Assembly: GCF_000013085.1 (NCBI RefSeq)
Contig: NC_007643.1
Span: 3,812,501 to 3,876,500 of the forward strand
Direction: 5' to 3'
Source: Rhodospirillum rubrum ATCC 11170
GTDB lineage: Bacteria > Pseudomonadota > Alphaproteobacteria > Rhodospirillales > Rhodospirillaceae
Length of the DNA: 64,000 nt
Position 1 is the first letter of the stretch. Every line of letters begins with the position of its first letter. Below, one piece after another: positions 15,125 through 23,734 of the stretch. The position numbers and the translations under genes are program-made. Below the pieces are notes generated by a model that was not told the DNA's origin, did no database searches, and was given only the letters and a program-made list of their open reading frames with translations.

Positions 15125-16729
15125 TCACCAGCCGGCGAGACCGCCGTCGGAGCGCGGATCGAAGGCGCCTTCGATGGTGCCGTCGGGATGGCGGATCAGC
15201 GCCCCGGCATGGCCCATCGCCTCGTCGAAGGCATCGGTCAGGGTGACGCAATGCCCAAGGGCGCGCAGGCCTTCGACCACCCGGGGATCGAAGCGCGATT
15301 CCAGACGCAGGGCGGCCAGCGGCAAGCCGTCGCGCCCCCCCGGCCCACCGGTCAATAGCCAGCGCGGCGCCGAGATCGCCGCCTGCGGGTCCTGGCCAAA
15401 CAGCACATGGCGGGCGAAGATCGCCGCCAGGGTTTGCGGCTGGCCATCCCCCCCCATGGTGCCGAACACCAGGGTCCTGCCATCGCGCAGCCGCGCCAGC
15501 AGCGGATTGAGGGCGTGGATCGGCTTGCGCCCGGGGACCAGCGGATTGACCGCCTGGTCGCCCAGCGCGAACGCCACGCCCCGATTGTGCCACAGGATGC
15601 CGGTGTCGCCGAGCATCACCCCCGAGCCGAAGGCGTGGCACAGGCTTTGGCTGAAACTGACCGCCCGCCCCTCGCCATCCACGGCGCCCATCCACACCGT
15701 ATCCCCCGCCGCGCTCAGCGCCGGGGTCGGCGTCCCCCCGCCCTGGGCGATCTCGCCGGCGAGGCCGTCAAGGACCTGGGCCGAGAGATAGGTGGCGGGA
15801 TGAACGCCCATATGGCGGGGATCGCAGATCTTGGCGTCGCGCACCCGATAGGCGACCTTGGCGGCCTCGACCATGGCGTGAACAAAGGCCGCGCCCTCGG
15901 CATCGCGCAAGCCGGCGCGTTGGAACAGGCCGATCAGCATCAGCGTCGTCAGCCCCTGGGTCGGCGGCGGCGTGGTATGGAGAACGGCGCTTTCCAGGGC
16001 CAGGGTCAAGGGCCGCCGGCGGATCGAGCGGTGGCGGGCGAGATCGCCCGCGGTCACCGGCGCGCCCACCGCCTTGAGGGCGGCGGCGACCTTTTGGCCG
16101 ACCTCGCCGCGATAAAAGCTGTCAAGTCCGTCCGCCGCCAGGGTTTCCAGGGTCTCGGCCAGGGGGCGATTGCGCTGGAGCGCCCCGGCGCGGGGAACCC
16201 GGCCATCGGCTTCAAGGAACTGGGCGGCGAAGCCCGGCTGATCCTTCAGCCCGCCCAGCAGCCGGCGCAGGGCCCGTTCCTGGGAATGGGAGACGGCGAA
16301 GCCGTCGCGGGCATAGCCCACCGCCTCGCCCAGCAGCCGCGACAAGGGCAGGCGCCCGCCCCAGCGGCTGGAGACATCAAGCGCCGATTGCCAGCCCGAC
16401 AGCGCGCCGGCCACCGTGCAGGCGGCCAGGGCGCCATGGATGGGAACCCGGGCAAGGCCGCGCTCGCGATAGACGGCAAGGCTGGCCCCGGCCCCGGCGG
16501 CGCCGCTGGCATCGATCGACAGCGGCGGGCGCCCGGGCTCGTGGATGATCCAGAAGCCATCGCCGCCGATGCCGGTCATATGGGGATAAAGAACCGCGCA
16601 GGCGCTGGCGGCGGCGATCATCGCCTCGATGGCGTTCCCACCCTCGCGCAGGATGTCAAGCCCCGCCTGGGCCGCCAGATGATGGGGCGCGCTCACCATG
16701 CCGCGCCGGGCCAGCCTGGAGGTCAGCAT
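15125..16729 (-). CDS. ggt: Gamma-glutamyltransferase family protein
   Basis: This 534-residue protein belongs to the N-terminal-nucleophile gamma-glutamyltransferases, which split gamma-glutamyl bonds (for example in glutathione) after cutting themselves into two subunits. The large-subunit part includes GGNAIEAMIAAASACAVLYP and the glycine-rich MTGIGGDGFW. The self-cleavage site is at SAAGDTVWMGAVD, where Thr becomes the nucleophile. Downstream are GRKPIHALNPLL and FGTMGGDGQPQT, typical of the small subunit. No signal peptide is evident, unlike the periplasmic E. coli enzyme, so it is probably cytoplasmic. Related YwrD-type or cephalosporin-acylase-like enzymes share these motifs, so the physiological substrate is open. 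It is divergent from gpt. Confidence 0.85.
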   Translation of the reverse strand: MLTSRLARRGMVSAPHHLAAQAGLDILREGGNAIEAMIAAASACAVLYPHMTGIGGDGFWIIHEPGRPPLSIDASGAAGAGASLAVYRERGLARVPIHGALAACTVAGALSGWQSALDVSSRWGGRLPLSRLLGEAVGYARDGFAVSHSQERALRRLLGGLKDQPGFAAQFLEADGRVPRAGALQRNRPLAETLETLAADGLDSFYRGEVGQKVAAALKAVGAPVTAGDLARHRSIRRRPLTLALESAVLHTTPPPTQGLTTLMLIGLFQRAGLRDAEGAAFVHAMVEAAKVAYRVRDAKICDPRHMGVHPATYLSAQVLDGLAGEIAQGGGTPTPALSAAGDTVWMGAVDGEGRAVSFSQSLCHAFGSGVMLGDTGILWHNRGVAFALGDQAVNPLVPGRKPIHALNPLLARLRDGRTLVFGTMGGDGQPQTLAAIFARHVLFGQDPQAAISAPRWLLTGGPGGRDGLPLAALRLESRFDPRVVEGLRALGHCVTLTDAFDEAMGHAGALIRHPDGTIEGAFDPRSDGGLAGW

Positions 16730-16878
16730 CGGTTGGATAAACTCCCCGGCAAATCCTTGAACGATCCTTATAATCCCCGACCGCCGGGGGGCGCGTCCAG
16801 CCTTCTTGATCGGAAATCGCCGCAGGGATAAAACCGCATCCTGTTTTTCGCCCCCTTGGGCAAATTAAAGGGCCCCCC

Positions 16879-17436
16879 ATGGAAACCAAGGATTACGCCA
16901 GCGCGGTCTACATTCCCATCGCCTGGGAATTGTTTCACCGCGACACCCGCAGCCTCGCCCACAAGCTGATGGCCAAGGGCCCGTTCAAGGGAATCGTCGC
17001 CATCACCCGGGGCGGGTTGATTCCCAGTTCGATCATCGCCCGCGAACTCGATATCCGGGTGATCGAAAGCGTCGGCGTCGCCACCTATGACGATCGCACC
17101 CAAAGCACCGGCGTGCAGATTCTGAAAGAGCTCAACCGCGATCTGGTCGGCGATGGCGAAGGCTGGCTGGTGGTCGACGATCTGGTCGACAGCGGCGTCA
17201 CCGCCCGCGCCGTCAAGGCGATGCTGCCCAAGGCCCATATGGCGACCGTTTACGCCAAGCCCGAGGGTCAGAAGGAAACCGACACCTTCGTCGTCGCCGT
17301 GCGCCAGGACGTCTGGCTGCTTTTCCCCTGGGACGCCGATCTGCAGCCCAACGAGCCGCTGGTCCGCCGTCAGCGCGACCTGGAGGTCGATGACGTCAGC
17401 ATCGGCCGCCCCGACGACATGCCAAGCCAGGGGTGA
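16879..17436 (+). CDS. gpt: Xanthine phosphoribosyltransferase
   Basis: This 185-residue enzyme salvages purine bases by transferring ribose phosphate from PRPP to xanthine (and guanine or hypoxanthine). The PRPP-binding motif WLVVDDLVDSGVTARAVK is at about residues 95-112, and an N-terminal segment AITRGGLIPSSIIAREL carries the conserved Arg-Gly. The C-terminal WDADLQP part fits the Gpt type. The length is slightly above that of E. coli Gpt. It is monocistronic and followed by a G+C-rich hairpin (17445-17474) without a T tract. It is divergently transcribed from ggt across about 150 bp, with no obvious PurR-like site. Confidence 0.9.
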   Translation: METKDYASAVYIPIAWELFHRDTRSLAHKLMAKGPFKGIVAITRGGLIPSSIIARELDIRVIESVGVATYDDRTQSTGVQILKELNRDLVGDGEGWLVVDDLVDSGVTARAVKAMLPKAHMATVYAKPEGQKETDTFVVAVRQDVWLLFPWDADLQPNEPLVRRQRDLEVDDVSIGRPDDMPSQG

Positions 17437-17444
17437 TCGTTTCC

Positions 17445-17474
17445 GGCCGCCCCTTCCACCGGGAAAGGGCGGCC
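17445..17474 (+). terminator. G+C-rich hairpin after gpt
   Basis: GGCCGCCC pairs with GGGCGGCC, with CTTCC/GGGAA extending the stem inside. There is no T run, so it may end transcription weakly or only protect the 3' end. Confidence 0.45.
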
Positions 17475-17503
17475 GCCCCACCATCTCGTGAGCGTGAAGC
17501 CAA

Positions 17504-17531
17504 TCGTCGTCGCACCCTGGTCGAGAGGGTC
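17504..17531. repeat. Dispersed intergenic repeat, partial copy
   Basis: TCGTCGTCGCACCCTGG and the following GAGAGGG resemble copies at 41660-41703 and 54431-54472. Here it lies in the loop of a longer inverted repeat (GAAGCCAATC near 17496 with GATTGGCTTTC near 17536) after panC. Confidence 0.45.
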
Positions 17532-17551
17532 CGGGGATTGGCTTTCGGGGG

Positions 17552-18424
17552 TCAAACCCCGATGTTATCGATCAAGCGGGTCTTGCCCAGATAGGCGGCG
17601 CAGAGCAGGCGCCCGGGACCCTCGGGGGCATCGTCAAGGCGCTCCAGGGTCGCGCCGTCGCGCAGATCCAGGTAATCGACCGGCCCGAAGCCAAGGGCCT
17701 TCAGTTCGTCGATGCCCCAGGCCAAGCAATCATCGACCCGGCCACCGCCCAGGATATCGGCGCCCACCCGGCGCAGCGTGCGATAAAGCCCGGGGGCGAG
17801 GGCGCGCTGCTCGGCGCTGAGATAGGCGTTGCGCGACGACAGCGCCAAGCCGTCGGTCTCGCGCACGATCGGCGCGCCGATGACCTCGATCGCCAGATCC
17901 AGATCGTTGACCAGCCGCTTCAAGACCAGAAGCTGCTGATAGTCCTTTTCGCCAAAGACCGCGACATCGGGCCGCACGCGCAAGAACAGCTTGGCGACCA
18001 CCGTCGCCACCCCCTGGAAATGCCCGGGGCGCAGGTCGCCGCACAGCCCCGAGGAAACCCCCGAAACGGTGATCGTCGTCGAAAAGCCCGGAGGATACAT
18101 GCCCGCGACATCGGGGGCGTAAAGCAGATGGGCGCCGGCCCCGCCCAGCTTGGCCGCATCGGCGGCTTCATCGCGGGGATAGGCGGCGAAGTCCTCGTTC
18201 GGCCCGAACTGGGTGGGATTGACGAAAACCGAGGCGACCACCCGATCGACCTTGGAGAGCGCGAGGCGGACCAACGACAGATGGCCGGCGTGCAAGGCGC
18301 CCATGGTCGGCACCAGACCGACGCGCAGGCCCTCGGCCTTCCAACCGTCGACGACGGCGCGCAACTCGCTGACCGAGCGGGCGATGGGCAGGGCGCGCAC
18401 GCCCTCCAGAGAATCGGAGATCAT
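17552..18424 (-). CDS. panC: Pantothenate synthetase
   Basis: This 290-residue enzyme joins pantoate and beta-alanine with ATP in the last step of pantothenate synthesis in the cytoplasm. The HIGH-like ATP site reads VPTMGALHAGHLSLV, followed by SVFVNPTQFGPNEDF. FGEKDYQQLLVLKRLV and the KMSKS-like TDGLALSSRNAYLS complete the pattern. A longer frame extends upstream, but ATG 18424 gives the family-typical N-terminus and lies 19 bp after panB, so the two form an operon transcribed panB-panC. Confidence 0.95.
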   Translation of the reverse strand: MISDSLEGVRALPIARSVSELRAVVDGWKAEGLRVGLVPTMGALHAGHLSLVRLALSKVDRVVASVFVNPTQFGPNEDFAAYPRDEAADAAKLGGAGAHLLYAPDVAGMYPPGFSTTITVSGVSSGLCGDLRPGHFQGVATVVAKLFLRVRPDVAVFGEKDYQQLLVLKRLVNDLDLAIEVIGAPIVRETDGLALSSRNAYLSAEQRALAPGLYRTLRRVGADILGGGRVDDCLAWGIDELKALGFGPVDYLDLRDGATLERLDDAPEGPGRLLCAAYLGKTRLIDNIGV

Positions 18425-18443
18425 CGATGAAGGCTTCCTGAAC

Positions 18444-19280
18444 TCAGCCGACCTTGCGGATGCCAAAGCAATGCTCGGGGGCGGGAAAGCGCCGGGCCCT
18501 GACATCGGCGGCATAGGCTTCGGCGGCCGCCGAAACCGTGCTCGCCAGATCGGCATAGCGCTTGACGAATTTGGGGGTGAAATCGGTGAACAAACCGAGC
18601 GCGTCGTCGATCACCAGAACCTGGCCATCGCAATCGGCCGAGGCGCCGATGCCGATCGTCGGCACGGAAACCTCGCGAGTCGCCCGCGCCGCCACCTGCT
18701 CAAAGGTGCCTTCGACGACGATCGAGAAGGCCCCGGCCTCGGCGATGGCCCGGGTTTCGGCGACCACCGCCTCGGCCTCGGCCTCGTCGCGGCCCTGGGC
18801 GCGGAACCCGCCCATCGCATGGACCATCTGCGGCTTGAGACCGACATGGCCCATCACCGGCACGCCGCGCTGCACCAGGAAGGCGACGGTTTCGGCCATC
18901 TCGCGGCCGCCTTCAAGCTTGACGGCGGCGGCGCCGGTCTCGCTGAGGATGCGCGCGGCGTTGCGGAAGGCCTGGGCCGGGCTTTCCTGATAGCTACCAA
19001 AGGGCATATCGACCACCACCAGGGCATGGGACGAGCCCCGCACCACGGCCTGACCATGGGCGATCATCATCTCGACGGTCACGCCATGGGTGGTCGGCAA
19101 GCCATAGATGACCATGCCAAGGGAATCGCCAACCAGCAGCAGGTCGACATGGGGGTCGAGCAGACGGGCCATCGGCGCCGTATAGGCGGTAAGGCAGACC
19201 ACCGGCTCGGCGGCGGGGGATTTGCGACTGGCGATGTCGCGAACGGTCAGACGTCGGCCGGCAGGCTGGACGACACTCAT
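18444..19280 (-). CDS. panB: Ketopantoate hydroxymethyltransferase
   Basis: This 278-residue enzyme adds a hydroxymethyl group from methylene-tetrahydrofolate to 2-oxoisovalerate, giving ketopantoate. Motifs include [28 protein letters not shown] (metal-binding Asp in GDS), [15 protein letters not shown] and [11 protein letters not shown], then [11 protein letters not shown] with the catalytic Glu region. The length equals the family standard. GGGAGG lies 8-9 bases before the ATG. It is first in the panB-panC operon. The gene for ketopantoate reductase is not in this window. Confidence 0.95.
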   Translation of the reverse strand: MSVVQPAGRRLTVRDIASRKSPAAEPVVCLTAYTAPMARLLDPHVDLLLVGDSLGMVIYGLPTTHGVTVEMMIAHGQAVVRGSSHALVVVDMPFGSYQESPAQAFRNAARILSETGAAAVKLEGGREMAETVAFLVQRGVPVMGHVGLKPQMVHAMGGFRAQGRDEAEAEAVVAETRAIAEAGAFSIVVEGTFEQVAARATREVSVPTIGIGASADCDGQVLVIDDALGLFTDFTPKFVKRYADLASTVSAAAEAYAADVRARRFPAPEHCFGIRKVG

Positions 19281-19446
19281 GGGGAAGGCCCTCCCTTGCG
19301 GTCAAAAATGGACCCGATGGCCGGGCGGGGAACGGCGATCCCCTCCAGGAGACGCCGGCCCGGCGGAAGTCTTGTAGCGCGCGGCGTGCGGAAGGGGAAG
19401 ATCTATCGCCGCACCCGCCAAGGGCGCGGCGGCGGCCCTCCTCGCG

Positions 19447-20235
19447 TCAAAGACCGTCGGCGATGGCGCGCAGGGCGCCGCGGTCGCACAGGGTGATCGT
19501 GCTGGGATTGGGCAGTTCGACCAGCCCCTGAACGCGGAACTTGCTCAGCGTCCGGCTGACCGTTTCGATGGTCAGCCCCAGATAATCGGCCACATCGGCC
19601 CGCCCCATCGGGATCAGCACCGGGCTGGCCGGATCGCCGCGCTCCTGGGCCCGCATCGAGAGCGAGAGCAGGAAGGAGGCCAGCTTCTCGGGCGCGCTCT
19701 TGCGACCAAGCAGCAACATCTGTTCGTGGAAATTGGCCAGTTTGGCCAGGGTCCGCTGAAGAACCGAGCGCGCCAGCACCGGGGCGCCCGGGAAAAGCTG
19801 CTCGAGCTTGACCAAGGGAAAACGGCACAGCGTCACCGGCGTCACCGCCTCGGCCGTATAGCCGTAAGCCCCATTGGCCGAAAAGCCGAACAGATCGCCG
19901 CGGAAGAAAAATCCGGTGATCTGGCGGCGGCCATCGGCCATCAGCTTGTAGGTCTTCACGGTGCCCGAAACCGGCGACAGTAGATAAAGCGCCGGATCGC
20001 CCTCGTTGAACAGGGTTTCGGGCGGGGCGAACCGCACGCTGCTTTGGATCGCCATCAGCCGTTCCAACTCGTCGGGCGGCAGGGGATTGCAAAAGGCGAG
20101 ATCGCCCAGGGTGCACTGAAGACAAGGATCGAGGGGATCGGTCCGCGTGTCGCGCGCACATCCCTCCCGCCCGCGCTTGTCGAAGGGGCGGCCGGAGAAA
20201 ACGGCGGTGGCGGCACCATGGTTGGTCAACGTCAC
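19447..20235 (-). CDS. fnrL: FNR-type oxygen-responsive regulator
   Basis: This 262-residue protein of the Crp/Fnr family should bind an oxygen-labile [4Fe-4S] cluster. The N-terminal cysteines EGCARD and PCLQCTLGDLAFC provide the ligands, with one more Cys in the cAMP-like fold (VTLCRF). The sensory fold spans about 60-160, and the C-terminal helix-turn-helix reads GRADVADYLGLTIETVSRTLSKF, with Glu, Ser and Arg of the FNR recognition helix. The start is GTG with GGAGAG upstream. A perfect FNR box lies 103 bp upstream of the start, suggesting autoregulation. It is adjacent to the cco assembly genes it probably controls. Confidence 0.9.
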   Translation of the reverse strand: MTLTNHGAATAVFSGRPFDKRGREGCARDTRTDPLDPCLQCTLGDLAFCNPLPPDELERLMAIQSSVRFAPPETLFNEGDPALYLLSPVSGTVKTYKLMADGRRQITGFFFRGDLFGFSANGAYGYTAEAVTPVTLCRFPLVKLEQLFPGAPVLARSVLQRTLAKLANFHEQMLLLGRKSAPEKLASFLLSLSMRAQERGDPASPVLIPMGRADVADYLGLTIETVSRTLSKFRVQGLVELPNPSTITLCDRGALRAIADGL

Positions 20236-20337
20236 GGTCTCTCCGATCCCTGTCTGATCGGGCTTCGGCCCTTAGGAAAGATAAGGACGGCCCGCTCTTT
20301 GGTTTTGTCTGCTTTCTTGATTGGACCGCATCTGATT

Positions 20338-20351
20338 TTGATCCAGGTCAA
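20338..20351. promoter_or_regulatory. FNR box upstream of fnrL
   Basis: TTGATCCAGGTCAA fits the TTGAT-N4-RTCAA consensus exactly. It lies between the end of ccoS (20390) and the start of fnrL (20235), so it should act on a fnrL promoter. Confidence 0.8.
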
Positions 20352-20389
20352 ACCTCAATTTTAAGGTCTGGCGATCCTGGATACCAGTG

Positions 20390-20605
20390 CTATTTGCCGT
20401 TTTTTTTGGCAGTCTTCACCGGCTCCTCCGCCTCCCCGGCGCCTTTGGCCGGATCGGGGAGCGGGTCGTCGTCGTCAAACAAGATGCGATGGGCGGCGCC
20501 GTCAAGGTCTTCGAACTGTCCGCTGCGCAAGGCCCAGACAAAAGCGGCAAGTCCGGTCGCGCCAAGGAACAGGGCGATCGGAATCAGATAGAGCAAGGCT
20601 TCCAT
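20390..20605 (-). CDS. ccoS: cbb3 oxidase maturation protein CcoS
   Basis: This 71-residue membrane protein begins MEALLYLIPIALFLGATGLA, a single transmembrane helix, followed by FVWALRSGQFEDLDGAAHRI, the signature of CcoS/FixS, and a charged tail. CcoS is required for cofactor insertion into cbb3 oxidase in related bacteria. It is the last gene of the ccoG-H-I-S operon, 29 bp after ccoI. The Asp/Glu-rich and Lys-rich tail is longer than average. Confidence 0.92.
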   Translation of the reverse strand: MEALLYLIPIALFLGATGLAAFVWALRSGQFEDLDGAAHRILFDDDDPLPDPAKGAGEAEEPVKTAKKNGK

Positions 20606-20634
20606 CGACGCCTCCCTTGTCCATAGTCAATTGA

Positions 20635-23064
20635 TTAACGGCGACGCGACAGGCGCAGGGCGTTGAGGATAACGACCACCGAGGAACTGCTCATCGCCAC
20701 CGCGGCGATCAGCGGCGTTACCAGACCACAGATCGCCAAAGGCACCGTCACGATATTATAGGCGAAGGACAAGACGAAATTCTGGCGGACCAGCCGGTCG
20801 GCGCGGCGGGCGACGCCCAGCGCCTCGATCACCGGGGTCAGACGCTCGCCCTGGAAAACCACATCGGCGGCGGTCTGCGTCACATCCACCGCCGAGGCCG
20901 GCGACAGCGAGACATGGGCGGCCGCCAGGGCCGGGGCGTCGTTCAGGCCGTCGCCGACCATCAGCACGGTCTTGCCCGCCGCCGCCAGTTCGGCCAACCG
21001 CGCCACCTTGTCGGCGGGGGAGCAACCCGCCCGCCAGTCGTTCAGCCCGATCCGCGCGGCGAGGGCGGCGGCCACCGCCGGCCGGTCCCCCGACAGCAAT
21101 TCCACGCCGATGCCCTGGGCGCGCAACGCCGCCACCACCTCGGCCGCGTCTGGGCGCGGCCGGTCGATAAAGCCAAAGCGCACCGGCGCATGGCCCGGAC
21201 GGGTGAACCACAGCTCCGGCCCGCCGCCATCCTCGGCCGGGGTGTCCTCAAGGCCGCAGAAGACGGCGCGTCCCAGTCGCGCCTCGCCCTCGGCCAAAGG
21301 CAGGCTCATGCCCTGCCCCGGCCATTCGCGGGCCAGGGCGGCGGGCTTGGCCTCGGGCGCGGCCAAAGCCAGGGCGCGGGCCAGGGGATGGTGGCTGGCA
21401 GCGGCCAGTTGGGCGGCGGCGGCGAGATCCTCGGCGCTCCAGGCATCGGCGCGCGCCGGATCGGCCGGCCGCAGATCGGGGCGCCCCAGGGTCAGGGTTC
21501 CGGTCTTGTCGAAAACCACGTGGTCGACGCCGGTCAGACGTTCCAGGGCGGTGGGCGATTTCACCAGAATGCCCTGGCGCAACAGCCGGCCGGTCGCCAC
21601 CACCTGAACCACCGGCACCGCCAGGGCCAGGGCGCAGGGACAGGTCACGATCAACACGGCCGCCGCCACCATCAGGGCTTGCTGCCAGGGCGCGCCCATC
21701 AGCGTGAGCCAGCCGAGGAAACTGGCCAAAGCCAGGGCGTGGACGACGGGAACATAGGCGCGCGCCACCCGGTCGGCGATCGCCACATAGCGCGCCCGCC
21801 CCTGTTCGGCGACCTCCATCATGCGCACGATCTCGGCCAGCAGCGTTCCCTCGCCAACCGCGCCGGCGCTCAGGCGCAGCGGTCCGGTCAGATTGAGGGT
21901 GCCGGCGAAGACCGCGCTGCCCGGATGCACCGGCTCGGGCAGGGTCTCGCCGGTCAGCAGGCTGGTATCGACATCGGAGCAGCCCTGGCTGACCGTGCCA
22001 TCAACGCCGATGCGCTCGCCCGTGGCCACCAGCACGGTCGCCCCCGGGGTCACCTGCCGGGGCGGGCGATGCTCCAATGTTCCGTCGTCGCGCAGCACGG
22101 TGACGGCGGTGGCGCCCAGGGCCAGCAGGTGCTCGGCCGTCGAGCGGGCGCGGCCACGCGCCCGGTGATCAAGAAAGCGGCCGATCAACAGGAAGAACAG
22201 CAGCGTTACCGCCGCGTCGAAATAGGCGTGGGCGCCGCCATTGGCGGTTTCCCACAGGCTGACGCCGGTGGCCAGGGTGACGGCCAGGGTAATGGGCATA
22301 TCCATGCTCGCCCGGCCGGCGCGCAGCGCGGCGAAGGCGGAATGGGCGAAGGGGCGCACGGCGTAGATCACGGCGGGAACGGCGATCAGTGCCGAAATCC
22401 AGTGCATGAGGTCGCGGGTTCGCGGCCCCATATCGACCCCGGCCCAGACCGAAACCGACAGCAGCATGACATTGGCGCTGGCGAAACCGGCCACCGCCAT
22501 CGCCTGAACCAGGGCTTTCTCGGTGCGCCGGGTTTCCTGATCAAGCAGCGCCGGATCATAGGGCACCAGCCGATAGCCGACGCGCGCCACCGGGGCGAGC
22601 AGGGTATTGGCGCCAAGATCGGCGGCGGTTTCCCCTTTGGCCGGACGAAAGCGCAAGGTGAGACGCCGGGTGGTCATATTGAGCCGGGCCTGGGATACGC
22701 CGGGCTGGCGCCCCAACAGGGTTTCGATCAGCCAGACGCAAGCGGCGCAGTGGATGCCCTCGACCATCAAATGGAGAACCGCCTCCTCGCCGCCATCCGC
22801 CGTCGGCTGACGCAGGATATGGGCGGAAAAATCGATGGGTCCCAGATCCTCGGGACGGGGCGGCGGCGTATCGGGATCAAGACAGCGCCGTTGGTAATAC
22901 TGGTCAAGCCCGCTGTCGCGGATCAGCCCATAGGCGCCCCGGCAGCCGACGCAGCAAAACTCCGCTCCCGCCGGACCGTTGGCCGGAACGGGCAAGCCGC
23001 AGTGCCTGCACGCCGTCCCCCCGTCCGCCGAGTCCGCCGGCCGTGTCTCGGAGAGTCCGTCCAT
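20635..23064 (-). CDS. ccoI: Copper-transporting P-type ATPase for cbb3 oxidase
   Basis: This 809-residue CcoI/FixI-type P1B ATPase supplies copper for the haem-copper centre of cbb3 oxidase. The N-terminus has CRHCGLPVP and EFCCVGCRGAYG, then a heavy-metal domain with GIHCAACVWLIE. Six to eight membrane segments follow, with the ion-binding CPCALALAVP, the phosphorylation site DKTGTLT and GDGLNDAPAL near the C-terminus. A longer frame runs upstream, but ATG 23064 gives the usual N-terminus and lies 10 bp after ccoH. The gene is cotranscribed with ccoG, ccoH and ccoS. Confidence 0.95.
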   Translation of the reverse strand: MDGLSETRPADSADGGTACRHCGLPVPANGPAGAEFCCVGCRGAYGLIRDSGLDQYYQRRCLDPDTPPPRPEDLGPIDFSAHILRQPTADGGEEAVLHLMVEGIHCAACVWLIETLLGRQPGVSQARLNMTTRRLTLRFRPAKGETAADLGANTLLAPVARVGYRLVPYDPALLDQETRRTEKALVQAMAVAGFASANVMLLSVSVWAGVDMGPRTRDLMHWISALIAVPAVIYAVRPFAHSAFAALRAGRASMDMPITLAVTLATGVSLWETANGGAHAYFDAAVTLLFFLLIGRFLDHRARGRARSTAEHLLALGATAVTVLRDDGTLEHRPPRQVTPGATVLVATGERIGVDGTVSQGCSDVDTSLLTGETLPEPVHPGSAVFAGTLNLTGPLRLSAGAVGEGTLLAEIVRMMEVAEQGRARYVAIADRVARAYVPVVHALALASFLGWLTLMGAPWQQALMVAAAVLIVTCPCALALAVPVVQVVATGRLLRQGILVKSPTALERLTGVDHVVFDKTGTLTLGRPDLRPADPARADAWSAEDLAAAAQLAAASHHPLARALALAAPEAKPAALAREWPGQGMSLPLAEGEARLGRAVFCGLEDTPAEDGGGPELWFTRPGHAPVRFGFIDRPRPDAAEVVAALRAQGIGVELLSGDRPAVAAALAARIGLNDWRAGCSPADKVARLAELAAAGKTVLMVGDGLNDAPALAAAHVSLSPASAVDVTQTAADVVFQGERLTPVIEALGVARRADRLVRQNFVLSFAYNIVTVPLAICGLVTPLIAAVAMSSSSVVVILNALRLSRRR

Positions 23065-23074
23065 CACCGGTCCC

Positions 23075-23584
23075 TTACGGGGTAAGAACGAAACGATCGC
23101 GCATGCGGAACACCGCCTGACCGCGCGTCGCCACCACCCGCACCTCCCATTGCCCGGCGAAGGGCAGGACCAGCGGCGCATGCCAGCGCCCGTCCGTCCC
23201 CGCCGTCAGGGTCAGCGCCTGATCGAACCCGGCCTGGGTCGGTCGGCGGATCTGGGCGGTCACGGCCAGATCGCGCAGCAGCGGCTGGTTTTCGGCCGAG
23301 GTCAAGCTGACGACGAGATCGGCGGGCCAAGAGCCCTCCACCCCGCCGGCCCTGGGCTCCAGGGCCGCCTTGGCCGTCCACCCCAGGGTCTCCTGGGCGC
23401 GGGCGGCGGCGATTTCGCGGTTATAGGCCACGCCCTCTTCGAAGGCGGTGGTCGTCACCAGACCGTTGAAGGTGCTGGTGGCGAAATACAGCAAGGTCAG
23501 ATTGACCGCCAGAACGACGCCGAAGGCGCCGACGAAGATGTAAGGGTACCACCACCCCCGCGGACGGGCTTTAGCCATGGACAT
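23075..23584 (-). CDS. ccoH: CcoH/FixH family protein
   Basis: This 169-residue protein has one N-terminal membrane helix (about residues 13-35, YPYIFVGAFGVVLAVNLTLL) and a periplasmic beta-rich domain ending PFAGQWEVRVVATRGQ, as in FixH. It helps assemble cbb3 oxidase and has been found associated with the complex in relatives. Two start Mets lie two codons apart; the first has GAGG at good spacing. It lies between ccoG and ccoI, with a gap of about 150 bp after ccoG. Confidence 0.9.
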   Translation of the reverse strand: MSMAKARPRGWWYPYIFVGAFGVVLAVNLTLLYFATSTFNGLVTTTAFEEGVAYNREIAAARAQETLGWTAKAALEPRAGGVEGSWPADLVVSLTSAENQPLLRDLAVTAQIRRPTQAGFDQALTLTAGTDGRWHAPLVLPFAGQWEVRVVATRGQAVFRMRDRFVLTP

Positions 23585-23734
23585 AGCGCCTCACAGGTTC
23601 TTCTTGTTGAAGGGCCCTTGCTTGGGGCCCCCTTGGGCATCGGGCCGGCCGGCCCTCGCCCAAACATTCCGGGCGATCCCGGACGACCTTGGGCCGCTTC
23701 CAGATCGCAGGGAAAGCGGCCCGAGACTAGCCGA

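Noticed and set aside
20914-23085. 723-codon frame opposite ccoI
   Set aside because: It is a Gly/Arg/His-rich antisense shadow caused by high G+C; ccoI is unmistakable.
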